Shown here: positions 1-6,768 of the stretch, in pieces | How the letters are laid out: each line of letters opens with the position of its first letter | How positions within the stretch are numbered: the first letter of the stretch is position 1 | Program-made: the position numbers and the translations under genes | NCBI GenBank assembly: GCA_003134675.1 | Contig: PLBZ01000097.1 | Span: 2,132 to 11,046 of the forward strand | Source of the DNA: Solirubrobacterales bacterium | GTDB lineage: Bacteria > Actinomycetota > Thermoleophilia > Solirubrobacterales > Solirubrobacteraceae | Reading direction: 5' to 3' | Length of the DNA stretch: 8,915 nucleotides | The notes under the pieces: model-generated | The model's database searches: none | Seen by the model: the letters and a program-made list of their open reading frames with translations, nothing else | Told to the model about the DNA's origin: nothing

Positions 1-2
1 AG

Positions 3-38
3 ATCCAGCGGCTCGTGATCGCCCGCACGCTCAAGTAG
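3..38 (+). CDS. 3' end of an unidentified upstream gene (partial)
   Basis: Only the last 11 codons and a TAG stop are inside the window, reading IQRLVIARTLK. All eleven codons end in G or C, as expected for real coding sequence in this genome. The stop lies 9 nt before the ATG of the next gene and in the same frame, so the two genes are probably co-transcribed. Too little is visible to name the product. The call rests on codon bias and spacing alone. Confidence 0.4.
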   Translation: MQRLVIARTLK

Positions 39-47
39 ACGCGGACG

Positions 48-704
48 ATGCGCACGCCGCGCTCGCCAGTACCACGCGCCTCTCCTCAGCTGAGGCGTGT
101 GGGCGTGGCTGCACTGATCGCGATGTCGTTGGGGTTGGTCGTGCTAGTCGTCGGTCAAGGATTCAGCTCGATTGGCGCGGTCCGGGCGCTCGAGGATCTC
201 GCGCTCGGGGTGATCGTGGTCGCGGCGTTGATGGGTGCTGTAGCGCTCGTGGCGGTGCGGTTGGCGGATTGGCGCGATCCTGAGTCAGAGATGGAGTTCG
301 AAGCGCTCGTGGAGGACTCGGAGAAGCTCGCCCGCGAAGGACTCGCGGTGGATCCTGAAGAAAACGAGTTCCTCGAGCTCGATCCGCTCAACGATGAGGA
401 CTTCGAGGAGCTCGTGCGTGACGCGCTGGACGACCTGCCAGATCTGTTGCGCAATGCGCTGGAGCACGTCGCCGTCGTGATCTCAGACGGTGGCCGGCGT
501 CGCGGTGCGTACGGTCTTTATCAAGGTGGTCAGACTCGCCGCGACGACACGCACGACCGCATCGTGATCTTCAGAGACACCTTGCGTCGTGACTTCGGCC
601 ACGACGCGGATCTGCTGCGCGAGCAGGTGGTCCGCACGGTCCGCCACGAGCTGGCTCACCACGTGGGCTTCGACGAGCTCGGGGTCAGCCGTCTGGATTT
701 ATAG
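48..704 (+). CDS. Membrane-anchored zincin-like metallopeptidase family protein
   Basis: The 218-residue protein carries a zinc-metallopeptidase signature HELAHHVGFDE at residues 200-210, of the form HExxHxxGxxE. H200, H204 and probably E210 would bind zinc and E201 would be the catalytic base. From about residue 118 to the end it resembles the small Zincin_1 (DUF1025, PF06262) family, whose members are usually soluble, about 120 residues long, and of poorly known substrate. Here two hydrophobic stretches (about 16-37 and 50-71) precede a very acidic linker (76-130), suggesting a membrane hairpin with the catalytic domain on the cytoplasmic side. The start is the first ATG after an in-frame TAG (36-38), 9 nt downstream of the preceding gene; no strong Shine-Dalgarno is seen. 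A start at Met82 (position 291) would give the usual soluble form, but codon use and hydrophobic pattern upstream look coding. Family confidence is good; substrate and role are unknown. Confidence 0.8.
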   Translation: MRTPRSPVPRASPQLRRVGVAALIAMSLGLVVLVVGQGFSSIGAVRALEDLALGVIVVAALMGAVALVAVRLADWRDPESEMEFEALVEDSEKLAREGLAVDPEENEFLELDPLNDEDFEELVRDALDDLPDLLRNALEHVAVVISDGGRRRGAYGLYQGGQTRRDDTHDRIVIFRDTLRRDFGHDADLLREQVVRTVRHELAHHVGFDELGVSRLDL

Positions 705-746
705 GCGATCCCCTAGGATTCGCGCCTGCCCTCCCGGGAAACGACC

Positions 747-752
747 AAGGAG
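747..752 (+). promoter_or_regulatory. Ribosome binding site of the thiolase gene
   Basis: AAGGAG lies 11 nt before the ATG at 764 and is the best Shine-Dalgarno match among the starts in this window. It fixes the thiolase start. Most minus-strand genes here have weak sites and seem to rely on translational coupling instead. Confidence 0.6.
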
Positions 753-763
753 AAGACCCCGAG

Positions 764-1957
764 ATGCCTGAAGCAGTGATCGTCGACGCCATCAGAACGC
801 CCATTGGACGCGCGGTGAAGGGGTCGCTGAAGACAGTCCGTGCCGACGATCTGGCGGCGATCCCGCTGAAGGCCCTGATCGAGCGCAATCCGCAGCTTGA
901 CCAGCGCACGATCGGTGACGTGATGATGGGCTGCGGCTACGGGGAGGGCGAGGCCGGCTACAACATCGGACGGCTCGCCTCGCTGCTGGCGGGCATCGAC
1001 TACCACGTGCCGGGGTGCACGGTCAACCGCTTCTGCGCCTCATCGCTGCAGACGACGCGGATGGCCTTCCACGCGATCAAGACGGGAGAGGGCGACACGT
1101 ACATCGCGGCTGGTGTCGAGGCTGTGTCGCGTGCCGGACAGGGCGCCCCGTTTGAGTTCCATCCAAAGCTCGACGGCTCGGAGGGCTCGCTGTACAACGC
1201 GTACATCTCGATGGGCATGACCGCAGAGAACGTCGCCGAGGAGCGCAAAGTCAGCCGCGAGGCCCAAGATGAATGGGCGCTCCTCTCCCAGACACGCGCG
1301 GTGGCGGCGCAGGAATCGGGGCACTACGACAAGGAAATTGTCGGAGTGACCGTCCCGGCGCACAAGGACGTGGACAAGGAGGGCAACGAGATCGACGTGC
1401 CTGAGACGGTCGTCACCAAGGACGACGGTCCGCGCGCGGGGACGACGCTGGAGAAGCTCGCCGCGCTGAAGCCGGTGTTCAAGGAGGGCGGCAGTGTGAC
1501 GGCGGGGAATGCCTGTCCGCTCAACGACGGCGCCGCGGCGCTGCTGGTGATGAGCGACGAGAAGGCGAAGGCTGCGGGCTTTACACCGCGCGCGCGGATC
1601 ATCGCCTCGACGGTCGCGGCGATCCGCCCCGAGGTGATGGGGCTGGGGCCGATCCCGGCGATCGAGCAGCTGCTGAAGAACACGGGCATGTCGATGAGCG
1701 ACATCGACGTGGTCGAGATCAACGAGGCGTTCGCCGCGCAGATCGTGCCGTGCAAAGAGACGTTGGGGATCGACGACGACAAGCTCAACCCCTTCGGCGG
1801 CGCGATCGCCCTCGGTCATCCGTTCGGGATGACCGGCGCGCGGATCATGACGACGCTGCTGAATGACCTGGAGACGCTGGATAAGACCTACGGCATCGAG
1901 TCAATGTGCGTCGCGGGCGGCATGGGCATGGCGATGCTCGTCGAACGCCTCGGCTGA
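764..1957 (+). CDS. Thiolase (acetyl-CoA C-acyltransferase), FadA-like
   Basis: This is a full-length 397-residue thiolase that would cleave 3-ketoacyl-CoA with CoA to acetyl-CoA and a shortened acyl-CoA, or run the reverse condensation, in the cytoplasm. The nucleophile is Cys91 in the motif VNRFCASSLQTTRMA. The NEAFA loop is at 320-324, the GHP catalytic histidine is His352 within GGAIALGHPFGMTGAR, and the second catalytic cysteine is Cys382. The segment after Cys382 reads CVAGGMG, so one glycine of the usual CxGGGxG is alanine. The N-terminus and the segment around Cys91 resemble actinobacterial FadA-type degradative thiolases rather than biosynthetic PhaA. A good Shine-Dalgarno precedes the ATG. 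The 59-nt gap from the peptidase gene contains TAGGAT at 714-719, which could be a -10 box, but no -35 match is convincing. The convergent dehydrogenase gene could supply its 3-ketoacyl-CoA substrate. Chain-length specificity cannot be read from the sequence. Confidence 0.92.
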   Translation: MPEAVIVDAIRTPIGRAVKGSLKTVRADDLAAIPLKALIERNPQLDQRTIGDVMMGCGYGEGEAGYNIGRLASLLAGIDYHVPGCTVNRFCASSLQTTRMAFHAIKTGEGDTYIAAGVEAVSRAGQGAPFEFHPKLDGSEGSLYNAYISMGMTAENVAEERKVSREAQDEWALLSQTRAVAAQESGHYDKEIVGVTVPAHKDVDKEGNEIDVPETVVTKDDGPRAGTTLEKLAALKPVFKEGGSVTAGNACPLNDGAAALLVMSDEKAKAAGFTPRARIIASTVAAIRPEVMGLGPIPAIEQLLKNTGMSMSDIDVVEINEAFAAQIVPCKETLGIDDDKLNPFGGAIALGHPFGMTGARIMTTLLNDLETLDKTYGIESMCVAGGMGMAMLVERLG

Positions 1958-1969
1958 GTTTTTGTGGTT

Positions 1970-1995
1970 CATGGGGGGAGCCTGCTCCCCCCATG
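1970..1995 (+). terminator. Perfect 11-bp hairpin between convergent genes
   Basis: The left arm CATGGGGGGAG (1970-1980), loop CCTG (1981-1984) and right arm CTCCCCCCATG (1985-1995) form a perfect, very GC-rich stem-loop. It begins 12 nt after the thiolase stop and ends 2 nt before the dehydrogenase stop on the opposite strand, so it could end transcription from both sides. On the + strand only CTTTA follows; on the minus strand no T-run follows. It is therefore not a textbook intrinsic terminator. Terminator function is inferred from position and stem strength. Confidence 0.65.
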
Positions 1996-1997
1996 CT

Positions 1998-2759
1998 TTA
2001 GCGCGGGGGCATGCGTAGCGCGCCGTCGAGGCGGATCGTCTCGCCGTTGAGCATCCTGTTCTCGACGATGTGGCAAGCGAGCTGCGCATACTCGGGGGGC
2101 TGACCGAGGCGCTGAGGGTAGGGGACGCCCGCGCCGAGCTTCTGGCGTGCCTCCTCGGGGAGGGCGGCGAGCAGCGGCGTGTCGAACAGGCCCGGGGCGA
2201 TCGTGTTGACGCGGATCCCGTACTGGGCGAGGTCGCGGGCGGCGGGGAGTGTCATACCGACGACGCCGCCCTTGGAGGCTGAGTAGGCGATCTGCCCGAC
2301 CTGTCCGTCGAAGGCGGCGATCGAGGCCGTGTTCACGCACACTCCCCGCTCGCCGTCCTCCCGGGGCTCGGTGGAGATCATTGCGTCCGCCGCATAGCGC
2401 AGCACGTTGAAAGTCCCAATCAGGTTGATCTGAATAATCGTCTCGAACGGCATCAACGGGTGGGGGCCCTTAGAGCCGGCGAGCTTCTGCGCCCAGCCGG
2501 TGCCCGCGCAGCAGACCGCGATGCGCAGGCCGCCGGCGAGCGCGGCGGCGTGCTGTATGGCCGCCTGCACCTGGGACTCCTCGCGGACGTCGCAGGCGAC
2601 GAATTCCAAGCCAAGCTCGGATGCGAGCGAGGCGCCCTTCTCGGCGTTGACGTCGGCAATCGTGACGTGCGCGCCACGTGTGTGCAGGGCGCGAACCGTG
2701 GCCTCGCCGAGGCCGGAGGCTCCGCCGAGGACGATTGCCGAGCTGCTCTCGATTTGCAT
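1998..2759 (-). CDS. Short-chain dehydrogenase, HSD10-like 3-hydroxyacyl-CoA dehydrogenase type 2
   Basis: This 253-residue short-chain dehydrogenase/reductase closely resembles the HSD17B10 (type 2 3-hydroxyacyl-CoA dehydrogenase) subfamily. The cofactor loop is GGASGLG (12-18), and Asp36 at the end of beta-2 predicts NAD(H) preference. The catalytic set is Asn112, Ser146, Tyr159 and Lys163 in YSASKGG. The subfamily pattern [16 protein letters not shown] (150-165), [14 protein letters not shown] (184-197) and the ending [14 protein letters not shown] (237-250) are characteristic. The likely reaction is NAD-dependent oxidation of 3-hydroxyacyl-CoA, or 2-methyl-3-hydroxybutyryl-CoA, to the keto form in beta-oxidation or isoleucine catabolism. 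The structural NNAG motif reads CCAG (83-86), an uncommon variant. The ATG is 9 nt after the egtD stop with only a weak ATAGG upstream, so translation is probably coupled. The subfamily is clear; the substrate, and any link to ergothioneine, are not shown. Confidence 0.85.
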   Translation of the reverse strand: MQIESSSAIVLGGASGLGEATVRALHTRGAHVTIADVNAEKGASLASELGLEFVACDVREESQVQAAIQHAAALAGGLRIAVCCAGTGWAQKLAGSKGPHPLMPFETIIQINLIGTFNVLRYAADAMISTEPREDGERGVCVNTASIAAFDGQVGQIAYSASKGGVVGMTLPAARDLAQYGIRVNTIAPGLFDTPLLAALPEEARQKLGAGVPYPQRLGQPPEYAQLACHIVENRMLNGETIRLDGALRMPPR

Positions 2760-2768
2760 GGGAGAAGC

Positions 2769-3767
2769 CTATTGAACGACCCGCGACAGCGATAGCGCGA
2801 ATAGCTCCTCGGGATCCGTAAGCCAGCGGACCAGCTCCAGGCCGGCCGCCGATAGGTCTCCCTGTAGCCGCTCAGGGGTGAACTTCGCACTGATCTCCGT
2901 GCGCACTTCCTCGCCGGCCCGGAAGCTCACGGGCAGATCCAGGGCGCGCACCATCGTCGTGTGCTCCCGACGCGAGCGCAAGCGCATCTCGATCCATTCG
3001 TGCTCCGGGTTGAACAGGGCGATGTGGTCGAAGTCCTCGGGATCGAAGTCGGCGCCCAGCTCGCGGTTGAGCACTCGCAGCACGTTCCGGTTGAACTCCG
3101 CGGTCACTCCCTCGGCGTCGTCGTAGGCAGCCTCCAGCACGTCCGGATCCTTCACCAGATCGGTGCCCATCAGCAGGTGATCCTCAGGGCCCAGCAGGCT
3201 CGCGATCGAGCGTAGGAAGCGGCGGCGGCTGCCGGGTTGGAAGTTGCCGACTGTTCCCCCGAGGAACGCGACGATTCGCGGCCCGATCGCCGGGGGTACG
3301 CGGTCGAGGTGACGCTCGAAGTCGCCGATCACGCCATGTACCCGCAGGCCGGGGTACTCCTCGGTGAGCGTCTCCGCGCAGTCGCGCACCATGCTCTCGG
3401 TCACGTCCACCGGCACATAGCGCACCAGCGTCCCGGCAGCGTGCAGCGCGTCCAGCAGCACGCGCGTCTTCGCGGCCGTGCCCGAGCCGAGCTCGACGAG
3501 CTCCACCGCGTTTGTCAATGCCGCCAGCTCGGTCGCCGTCCGCTCCAGGATCGCCCGCTCGGCGCGAGTGGGGTAGTACTCCGGCAGTTCACAGATCCGG
3601 TCGAACAGCTCAGCACCGCGCGCGTCATAGAAATGCTTGGGTGGTAGTTCCTTGAAGGGGCGCGTGAGGCCGTCGAGCACGTCCTCGGCAAGCGAGCGTT
3701 CCTGGCTCCCGTCCAGGTGCGAGTCGATCCGGATTGCCGTCTCCTCAGGATTGACGACGGGCTCCAT
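2769..3767 (-). CDS. egtD: L-histidine N(alpha)-methyltransferase EgtD
   Basis: EgtD transfers three methyl groups from S-adenosylmethionine to the alpha-amino group of histidine, giving hercynine, the first step of ergothioneine synthesis in the cytoplasm. The 332-residue protein has the Methyltransf_33 architecture. The SAM-binding motif is ELGSGTAAKT (92-101), an acidic site is PVDV (119-122), and the GGTVGNF loop is at 170-176. Aligned from memory with the mycobacterial enzyme, its histidine-binding residues appear kept: Tyr47, Tyr64, Asn175, Tyr215, and Glu291 and Ser293 in EISAKF. Pairing with egtB makes the specific call secure against other SAM methyltransferases. The chosen ATG overlaps the egtB stop by one base (TGATG). 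A GTG at 3770 would add one residue and give a 4-nt overlap. Either way translation is probably coupled to egtB. Confidence 0.95.
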   Translation of the reverse strand: MEPVVNPEETAIRIDSHLDGSQERSLAEDVLDGLTRPFKELPPKHFYDARGAELFDRICELPEYYPTRAERAILERTATELAALTNAVELVELGSGTAAKTRVLLDALHAAGTLVRYVPVDVTESMVRDCAETLTEEYPGLRVHGVIGDFERHLDRVPPAIGPRIVAFLGGTVGNFQPGSRRRFLRSIASLLGPEDHLLMGTDLVKDPDVLEAAYDDAEGVTAEFNRNVLRVLNRELGADFDPEDFDHIALFNPEHEWIEMRLRSRREHTTMVRALDLPVSFRAGEEVRTEISAKFTPERLQGDLSAAGLELVRWLTDPEELFALSLSRVVQ

Positions 3768-4954
3768 CACGCTTGCTCGCTGTCTCTCGCCAGGCGCACA
3801 CCGGCGAAGATCTGCCGGCGTGGGGGGAGGTCCCAGTTGCGGAATGTCAGGCTCGCGACGCGCGGGTGAGTCGCCCAGGAGCTACCGCGCAACACGCGGT
3901 AGTCCTCGCCGAAGAACACCTCCGAGTACTCACGATATGGGTAGGCGGTAAAGCCGGGATAGCCGTGGAAGGCGCTGCTCGTCCACTCCCATACTGCCCC
4001 GATCGCCGCCGGTGTCTGGAGCTCCCTTCTCGCCGCCTTCTCCCACTCGGCCTCGGTGGGTAAGCGCGCACCGTGCGCTCTGGCGAAGGCGTCGGCCTCG
4101 AACCAGGAGACGTGGCAGGCGGGTGATTGAGTCCCCCCCGCCCCGCCCGCCGCTGCCGCGATAGCCGGGTGGTGGGTGATGTCGTGCTCCTGTTTCCACG
4201 CCCAGCCCTCGGCCGACCACCACTCGCGCCGCTCATAGCCGCCGCCCTCGCTGAATCCCATCCAGCTCGCGTTACTCACTGGATGGCGCGCGATCTGGAA
4301 GGCGGCCACGTCCACGATATGGCGCGGTCGCTCATTGTCATAGGCGAAGCCATCGTCGTCGGCGCCGATTGCGAAGGGACCCTCGGGAATCTCAATCCAG
4401 CCTTCGGGTGCGGTGAGGGGTGTCAAAGCTGGCTCCCCTGGTGGCAGTAGGCTGGCGATTGCCATCGTCTGGCGCATAGTCTCGGAGTGCTGGCACTCAT
4501 GGCGCAGCACCATCTCGTAAACGGTCCCGTCGCCGAGGCCGCCCAGTTTGAGCGCCTGAGCAGTCCGTGCGCGGACAGTCGCCAGATAGTCCCGAGCCTC
4601 GGCCGGTCCGAGCATCTCGATTTCGCCGCGCACGGCGCGGGGCGTCTCGAATGCGTCGTATAGCTCTGCCAGGTCTGGACGCAGTAGCTCGAGGCCCGCA
4701 TGGCGATGGGCTAGCCACAGGTCCTCGTAGGCGGCGATGTGGCCGAGATCCCAGACCAGGGGACTCATGATCGGCGAATGCACGCGCTCCAGGTCCTCCT
4801 CGCTGAGCCCGGCGATCAGTTCGAGCGTGTCCTCGCGGGTCTCGTCCAAGGCGGCGAGGGCATGCTCGAGGCTCGCTGGCGTGAGCGCGCTGTGCGCGGG
4901 GAGCTCGGCGTACTTGAGGGCGGTGGTTCTCGACATGGTGTTGGGCATGCTCAC
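3767..4954 (-). CDS. egtB: Hercynine sulfoxide synthase EgtB (compact form)
   Basis: EgtB is a non-heme iron enzyme that uses O2 to join hercynine to gamma-glutamylcysteine (or cysteine in some types), forming the C-S bond of ergothioneine. The N-terminal DinB-like domain (about 25-170) carries the three iron ligands His72, His152 and His156 in RHECQHSETM. The formylglycine-enzyme-like domain follows (about 186-390). By alignment from memory with mycobacterial EgtB, the catalytic tyrosine corresponds to Tyr340, and the thiol-substrate residues to Asp375 and Arg379 in FRNWDLPPRRQ. At 395 residues it is shorter than the usual 420-440. About 40 residues are absent between WEKAA (304-308) and VWEWT (321-325), and residues 263-278 are a low-complexity Ala/Gly stretch replacing a conserved loop. 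The start is GTG at 4954, 18 nt after pgl; ATG at 4948 or 4936 is possible, and none has a strong Shine-Dalgarno. It overlaps egtD. Confidence 0.92.
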   Translation of the reverse strand: MSMPNTMSRTTALKYAELPAHSALTPASLEHALAALDETREDTLELIAGLSEEDLERVHSPIMSPLVWDLGHIAAYEDLWLAHRHAGLELLRPDLAELYDAFETPRAVRGEIEMLGPAEARDYLATVRARTAQALKLGGLGDGTVYEMVLRHECQHSETMRQTMAIASLLPPGEPALTPLTAPEGWIEIPEGPFAIGADDDGFAYDNERPRHIVDVAAFQIARHPVSNASWMGFSEGGGYERREWWSAEGWAWKQEHDITHHPAIAAAAGGAGGTQSPACHVSWFEADAFARAHGARLPTEAEWEKAARRELQTPAAIGAVWEWTSSAFHGYPGFTAYPYREYSEVFFGEDYRVLRGSSWATHPRVASLTFRNWDLPPRRQIFAGVRLARDSEQA

Positions 4955-4972
4955 GCGCAGGAAGTGCTCACT

Positions 4973-5695
4973 CTACGAGGTGGGGGAAGCCGCGTCGTCG
5001 ACGATGATGGTCAGCCGCTCGCGTCTGAGCAAGCTCGCGGGGACGTGGCGGCTCGGCTCGGCCAGCGCAGCGGAGATCGCATCGGCCTTGCCCGCGCCGG
5101 TTGCCAACAGCAGGCAACGCCGCGCGGCGCGCAGTACCGCGAGACTCAGCGTGATCCTCTCGGGCGGCGGCTTGGGCGAATCGTGGATGGGAAGGCAGAT
5201 TGCCTGCTCGCCGGCGTCGAGGGCGGGCGCGCCGGGGAATAGGGAGGCGACGTGGCCGTCGGGGCCGATACCCAGCACGATCAGGTCGAGCACGGGCGGG
5301 GTGGGTGGGTCGGCATCCTTGCCGAGGACACGGTCTGAGAGCGCCTGCGCATAGCGTTGCGCGCCCTCCTCTGCTCCGAGCTCTCCTTCCATGCGGTGGA
5401 CCTGGGCGGGATCGATTGTGGCTGGGCGCAGGAGGGTTTCGGCGGCGAGTCGGTAGTTGCTCTGTGCGTCCTCGGGGGGGACGCAGCGCTCGTCGGCGAA
5501 CCAGATCTCGACTGCCTCCCAGTCCTCCAGCGCGACGGCGAGCAGCTCGTAAGTGCGGCCCGGGGTGGTGCCTCCGCTGAGCGCGAGGTGGGCGACGCCC
5601 CGTTGCTGGCGCGCTAGCTGCAGATGGCCGATCACCTCTGCGGCGGCGCGCTCGGCGACGGTCTCTGGGTCGGGGCAGCTCGTCATGCGGGTCAT
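4973..5695 (-). CDS. pgl: 6-phosphogluconolactonase
   Basis: This 240-residue protein hydrolyses 6-phosphogluconolactone to 6-phosphogluconate, the second step of the oxidative pentose phosphate pathway. It has the glucosamine-6-phosphate-isomerase-like fold motifs of the DevB/Pgl family: LSGGTTPGRTYELL (39-52), FADERCVPP (67-75), SNY (79-81), LGIGPDGHVASLFPG (141-155) and PPERITLSL (177-185). GAGKADA (200-206) is also typical. Its position directly after zwf and opcA separates it from NagB-type isomerases. The open frame runs upstream to 5872, but that part overlaps opcA and does not look like this family. ATG at 5695, 7 nt after the opcA stop and preceded by GAAGG, is preferred; ATG at 5686 is the alternative. 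It is probably translated from the same message as opcA. Confidence 0.94.
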   Translation of the reverse strand: MTRMTSCPDPETVAERAAAEVIGHLQLARQQRGVAHLALSGGTTPGRTYELLAVALEDWEAVEIWFADERCVPPEDAQSNYRLAAETLLRPATIDPAQVHRMEGELGAEEGAQRYAQALSDRVLGKDADPPTPPVLDLIVLGIGPDGHVASLFPGAPALDAGEQAICLPIHDSPKPPPERITLSLAVLRAARRCLLLATGAGKADAISAALAEPSRHVPASLLRRERLTIIVDDAASPTS

Positions 5696-5702
5696 GGGGC
5701 CT

Positions 5703-6764
5703 TCATGGGAGCATCGTTTGTGCGGCCTGCAGCGCCGGCCGGTAGGTGGGGTCGCGCAGGAGTGCTTGGCGGATGCCCTCGCCGAGGATGCCGGCCTCTC
5801 CGCGGGAGGCGCCGAGGATCGTCCATTCGCGCTCGTTGCCCTTTCCGTCGCGGCGGTGGGCGCGCAGACCACCCATCCCGCGATCCAGACGTAGCTGGAT
5901 GCCGGAGGCGGTCTCGATGCTCAGGCCGGCCAGGCCGCGCACCTGCTGCTCGGGGGCAGCCTCCAAGCACAGGGCAATGTCGTGGCCAGCGTTCGCCTTG
6001 CCGCTCAGCGTCTCACCGTGATGAATCAGGGGATCCAGGTGCCACCCTAGCCGGGAGGCCAGCCAGCCGATTAGCAGCATCGCCGCCATCGTCGAGTCTG
6101 GATGGTGGCGGACGGTGATCGCCGTGATCGTGCCCAGCTCCGCACGCAGCTCCGGTGGATCGAAGGTCGCCGCGATCCGCTCGCGCCAGGGCGTGGACCG
6201 CAGCCAGGCCAAGTCGACTACGTAGACACGCTCCGACAGGGCGCTGGCACGGTCGATCGCCTCGTGCCAGGCAGGCTCGTCGACTGAGTCCAGCAGCATC
6301 GCCTGGGCGAGGGGTAGCAGCGCGTCGACTGCCTCAGGATGGCCATGGGGCGACCACAGCAGAGTCGGCAGGTCGCTCACCACGAGCGGGTCGGCGATCG
6401 TCAGTAGATCGTCGAGGTGGCGCTCGCCGATCTCGACAATCACGGTCTCGTGCAGCAGGATGAGCTCTCCGGGCTTGGGATCGTCTTCGGCGGCGACACT
6501 CGCGCGCGCGTCCAGACGCTCGCGGTGTGGGTCGTAGGAGAGCACGATCAAGCGCGAGGCGTGGTAGCGGCCCACGCCGCGCAGGCGGTTGGCGATCTCT
6601 CCGCTCCACTGGCTCTCGACGAAGGCCATCATGTTGAGCACGCGCGCGGGGACGTAGCCGCCGTTTTCCGCATGGCGCTCGGCGAGGAGCTCGCGTAGCG
6701 CCGCTTCGATCGCGTCGGGCGTCGTCCCTTGCTCGCTCCACACTGCATCGCTGACGGCTGGCAT
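5703..6764 (-). CDS. opcA: Glucose-6-phosphate dehydrogenase assembly protein OpcA
   Basis: OpcA is a non-catalytic partner needed for assembly or activity of glucose-6-phosphate dehydrogenase in cyanobacteria and actinobacteria. The 353-residue protein shows family hallmarks: SDLPTLLW (130-137) preceded by DPLVV, DLAWLRSTPWRERIA (184-198) followed by TFDPPEL, GWLASRLGW (233-241), and RDPTYRPAL (337-345) near the C-terminus. No membrane segment or known catalytic motif is visible. Its place between zwf and pgl fits the role. The open frame extends to 6827 inside the zwf 3' end, but the ATG at 6764, 4 nt after the zwf stop, gives a typical N-terminus (W9 followed by TTPDAIEAALRELL). The Shine-Dalgarno is poor, so coupling to zwf translation is likely. 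An in-frame ATG ten codons upstream would overlap zwf. Confidence 0.92.
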   Translation of the reverse strand: MPAVSDAVWSEQGTTPDAIEAALRELLAERHAENGGYVPARVLNMMAFVESQWSGEIANRLRGVGRYHASRLIVLSYDPHRERLDARASVAAEDDPKPGELILLHETVIVEIGERHLDDLLTIADPLVVSDLPTLLWSPHGHPEAVDALLPLAQAMLLDSVDEPAWHEAIDRASALSERVYVVDLAWLRSTPWRERIAATFDPPELRAELGTITAITVRHHPDSTMAAMLLIGWLASRLGWHLDPLIHHGETLSGKANAGHDIALCLEAAPEQQVRGLAGLSIETASGIQLRLDRGMGGLRAHRRDGKGNEREWTILGASRGEAGILGEGIRQALLRDPTYRPALQAAQTMLP

Positions 6765-6768
6765 CAGA

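Noticed and set aside
690..719. Candidate promoter with TAGGAT (714-719) before the thiolase
   Set aside because: No -35 match at suitable spacing; one weak hexamer in a GC-rich gap is not enough to list as a feature.
1040..1819. Long open frame of 259 codons on the minus strand opposite the thiolase
   Set aside because: It lies fully inside a well-supported thiolase gene, is rich in Arg/His as antisense frames of GC-rich genes are, and shows no recognisable motif.
4133..4139. Run of seven C in egtB as a possible frameshift or sequencing error
   Set aside because: The conserved frame is the same on both sides of the run (GWAWKQ before, CHVSWFEADAF after), and neither other frame restores the missing conserved loop.
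4737..5354. Overlapping + strand open frames across the egtB-pgl junction (205 and 167 codons)
   Set aside because: Both are antisense to genes with clear catalytic motifs, and their compositions look like shadow translation.
5696..5872. Upstream extension of the pgl open frame
   Set aside because: It overlaps the conserved C-terminal part of opcA, and its low-complexity translation does not resemble any lactonase N-terminus.
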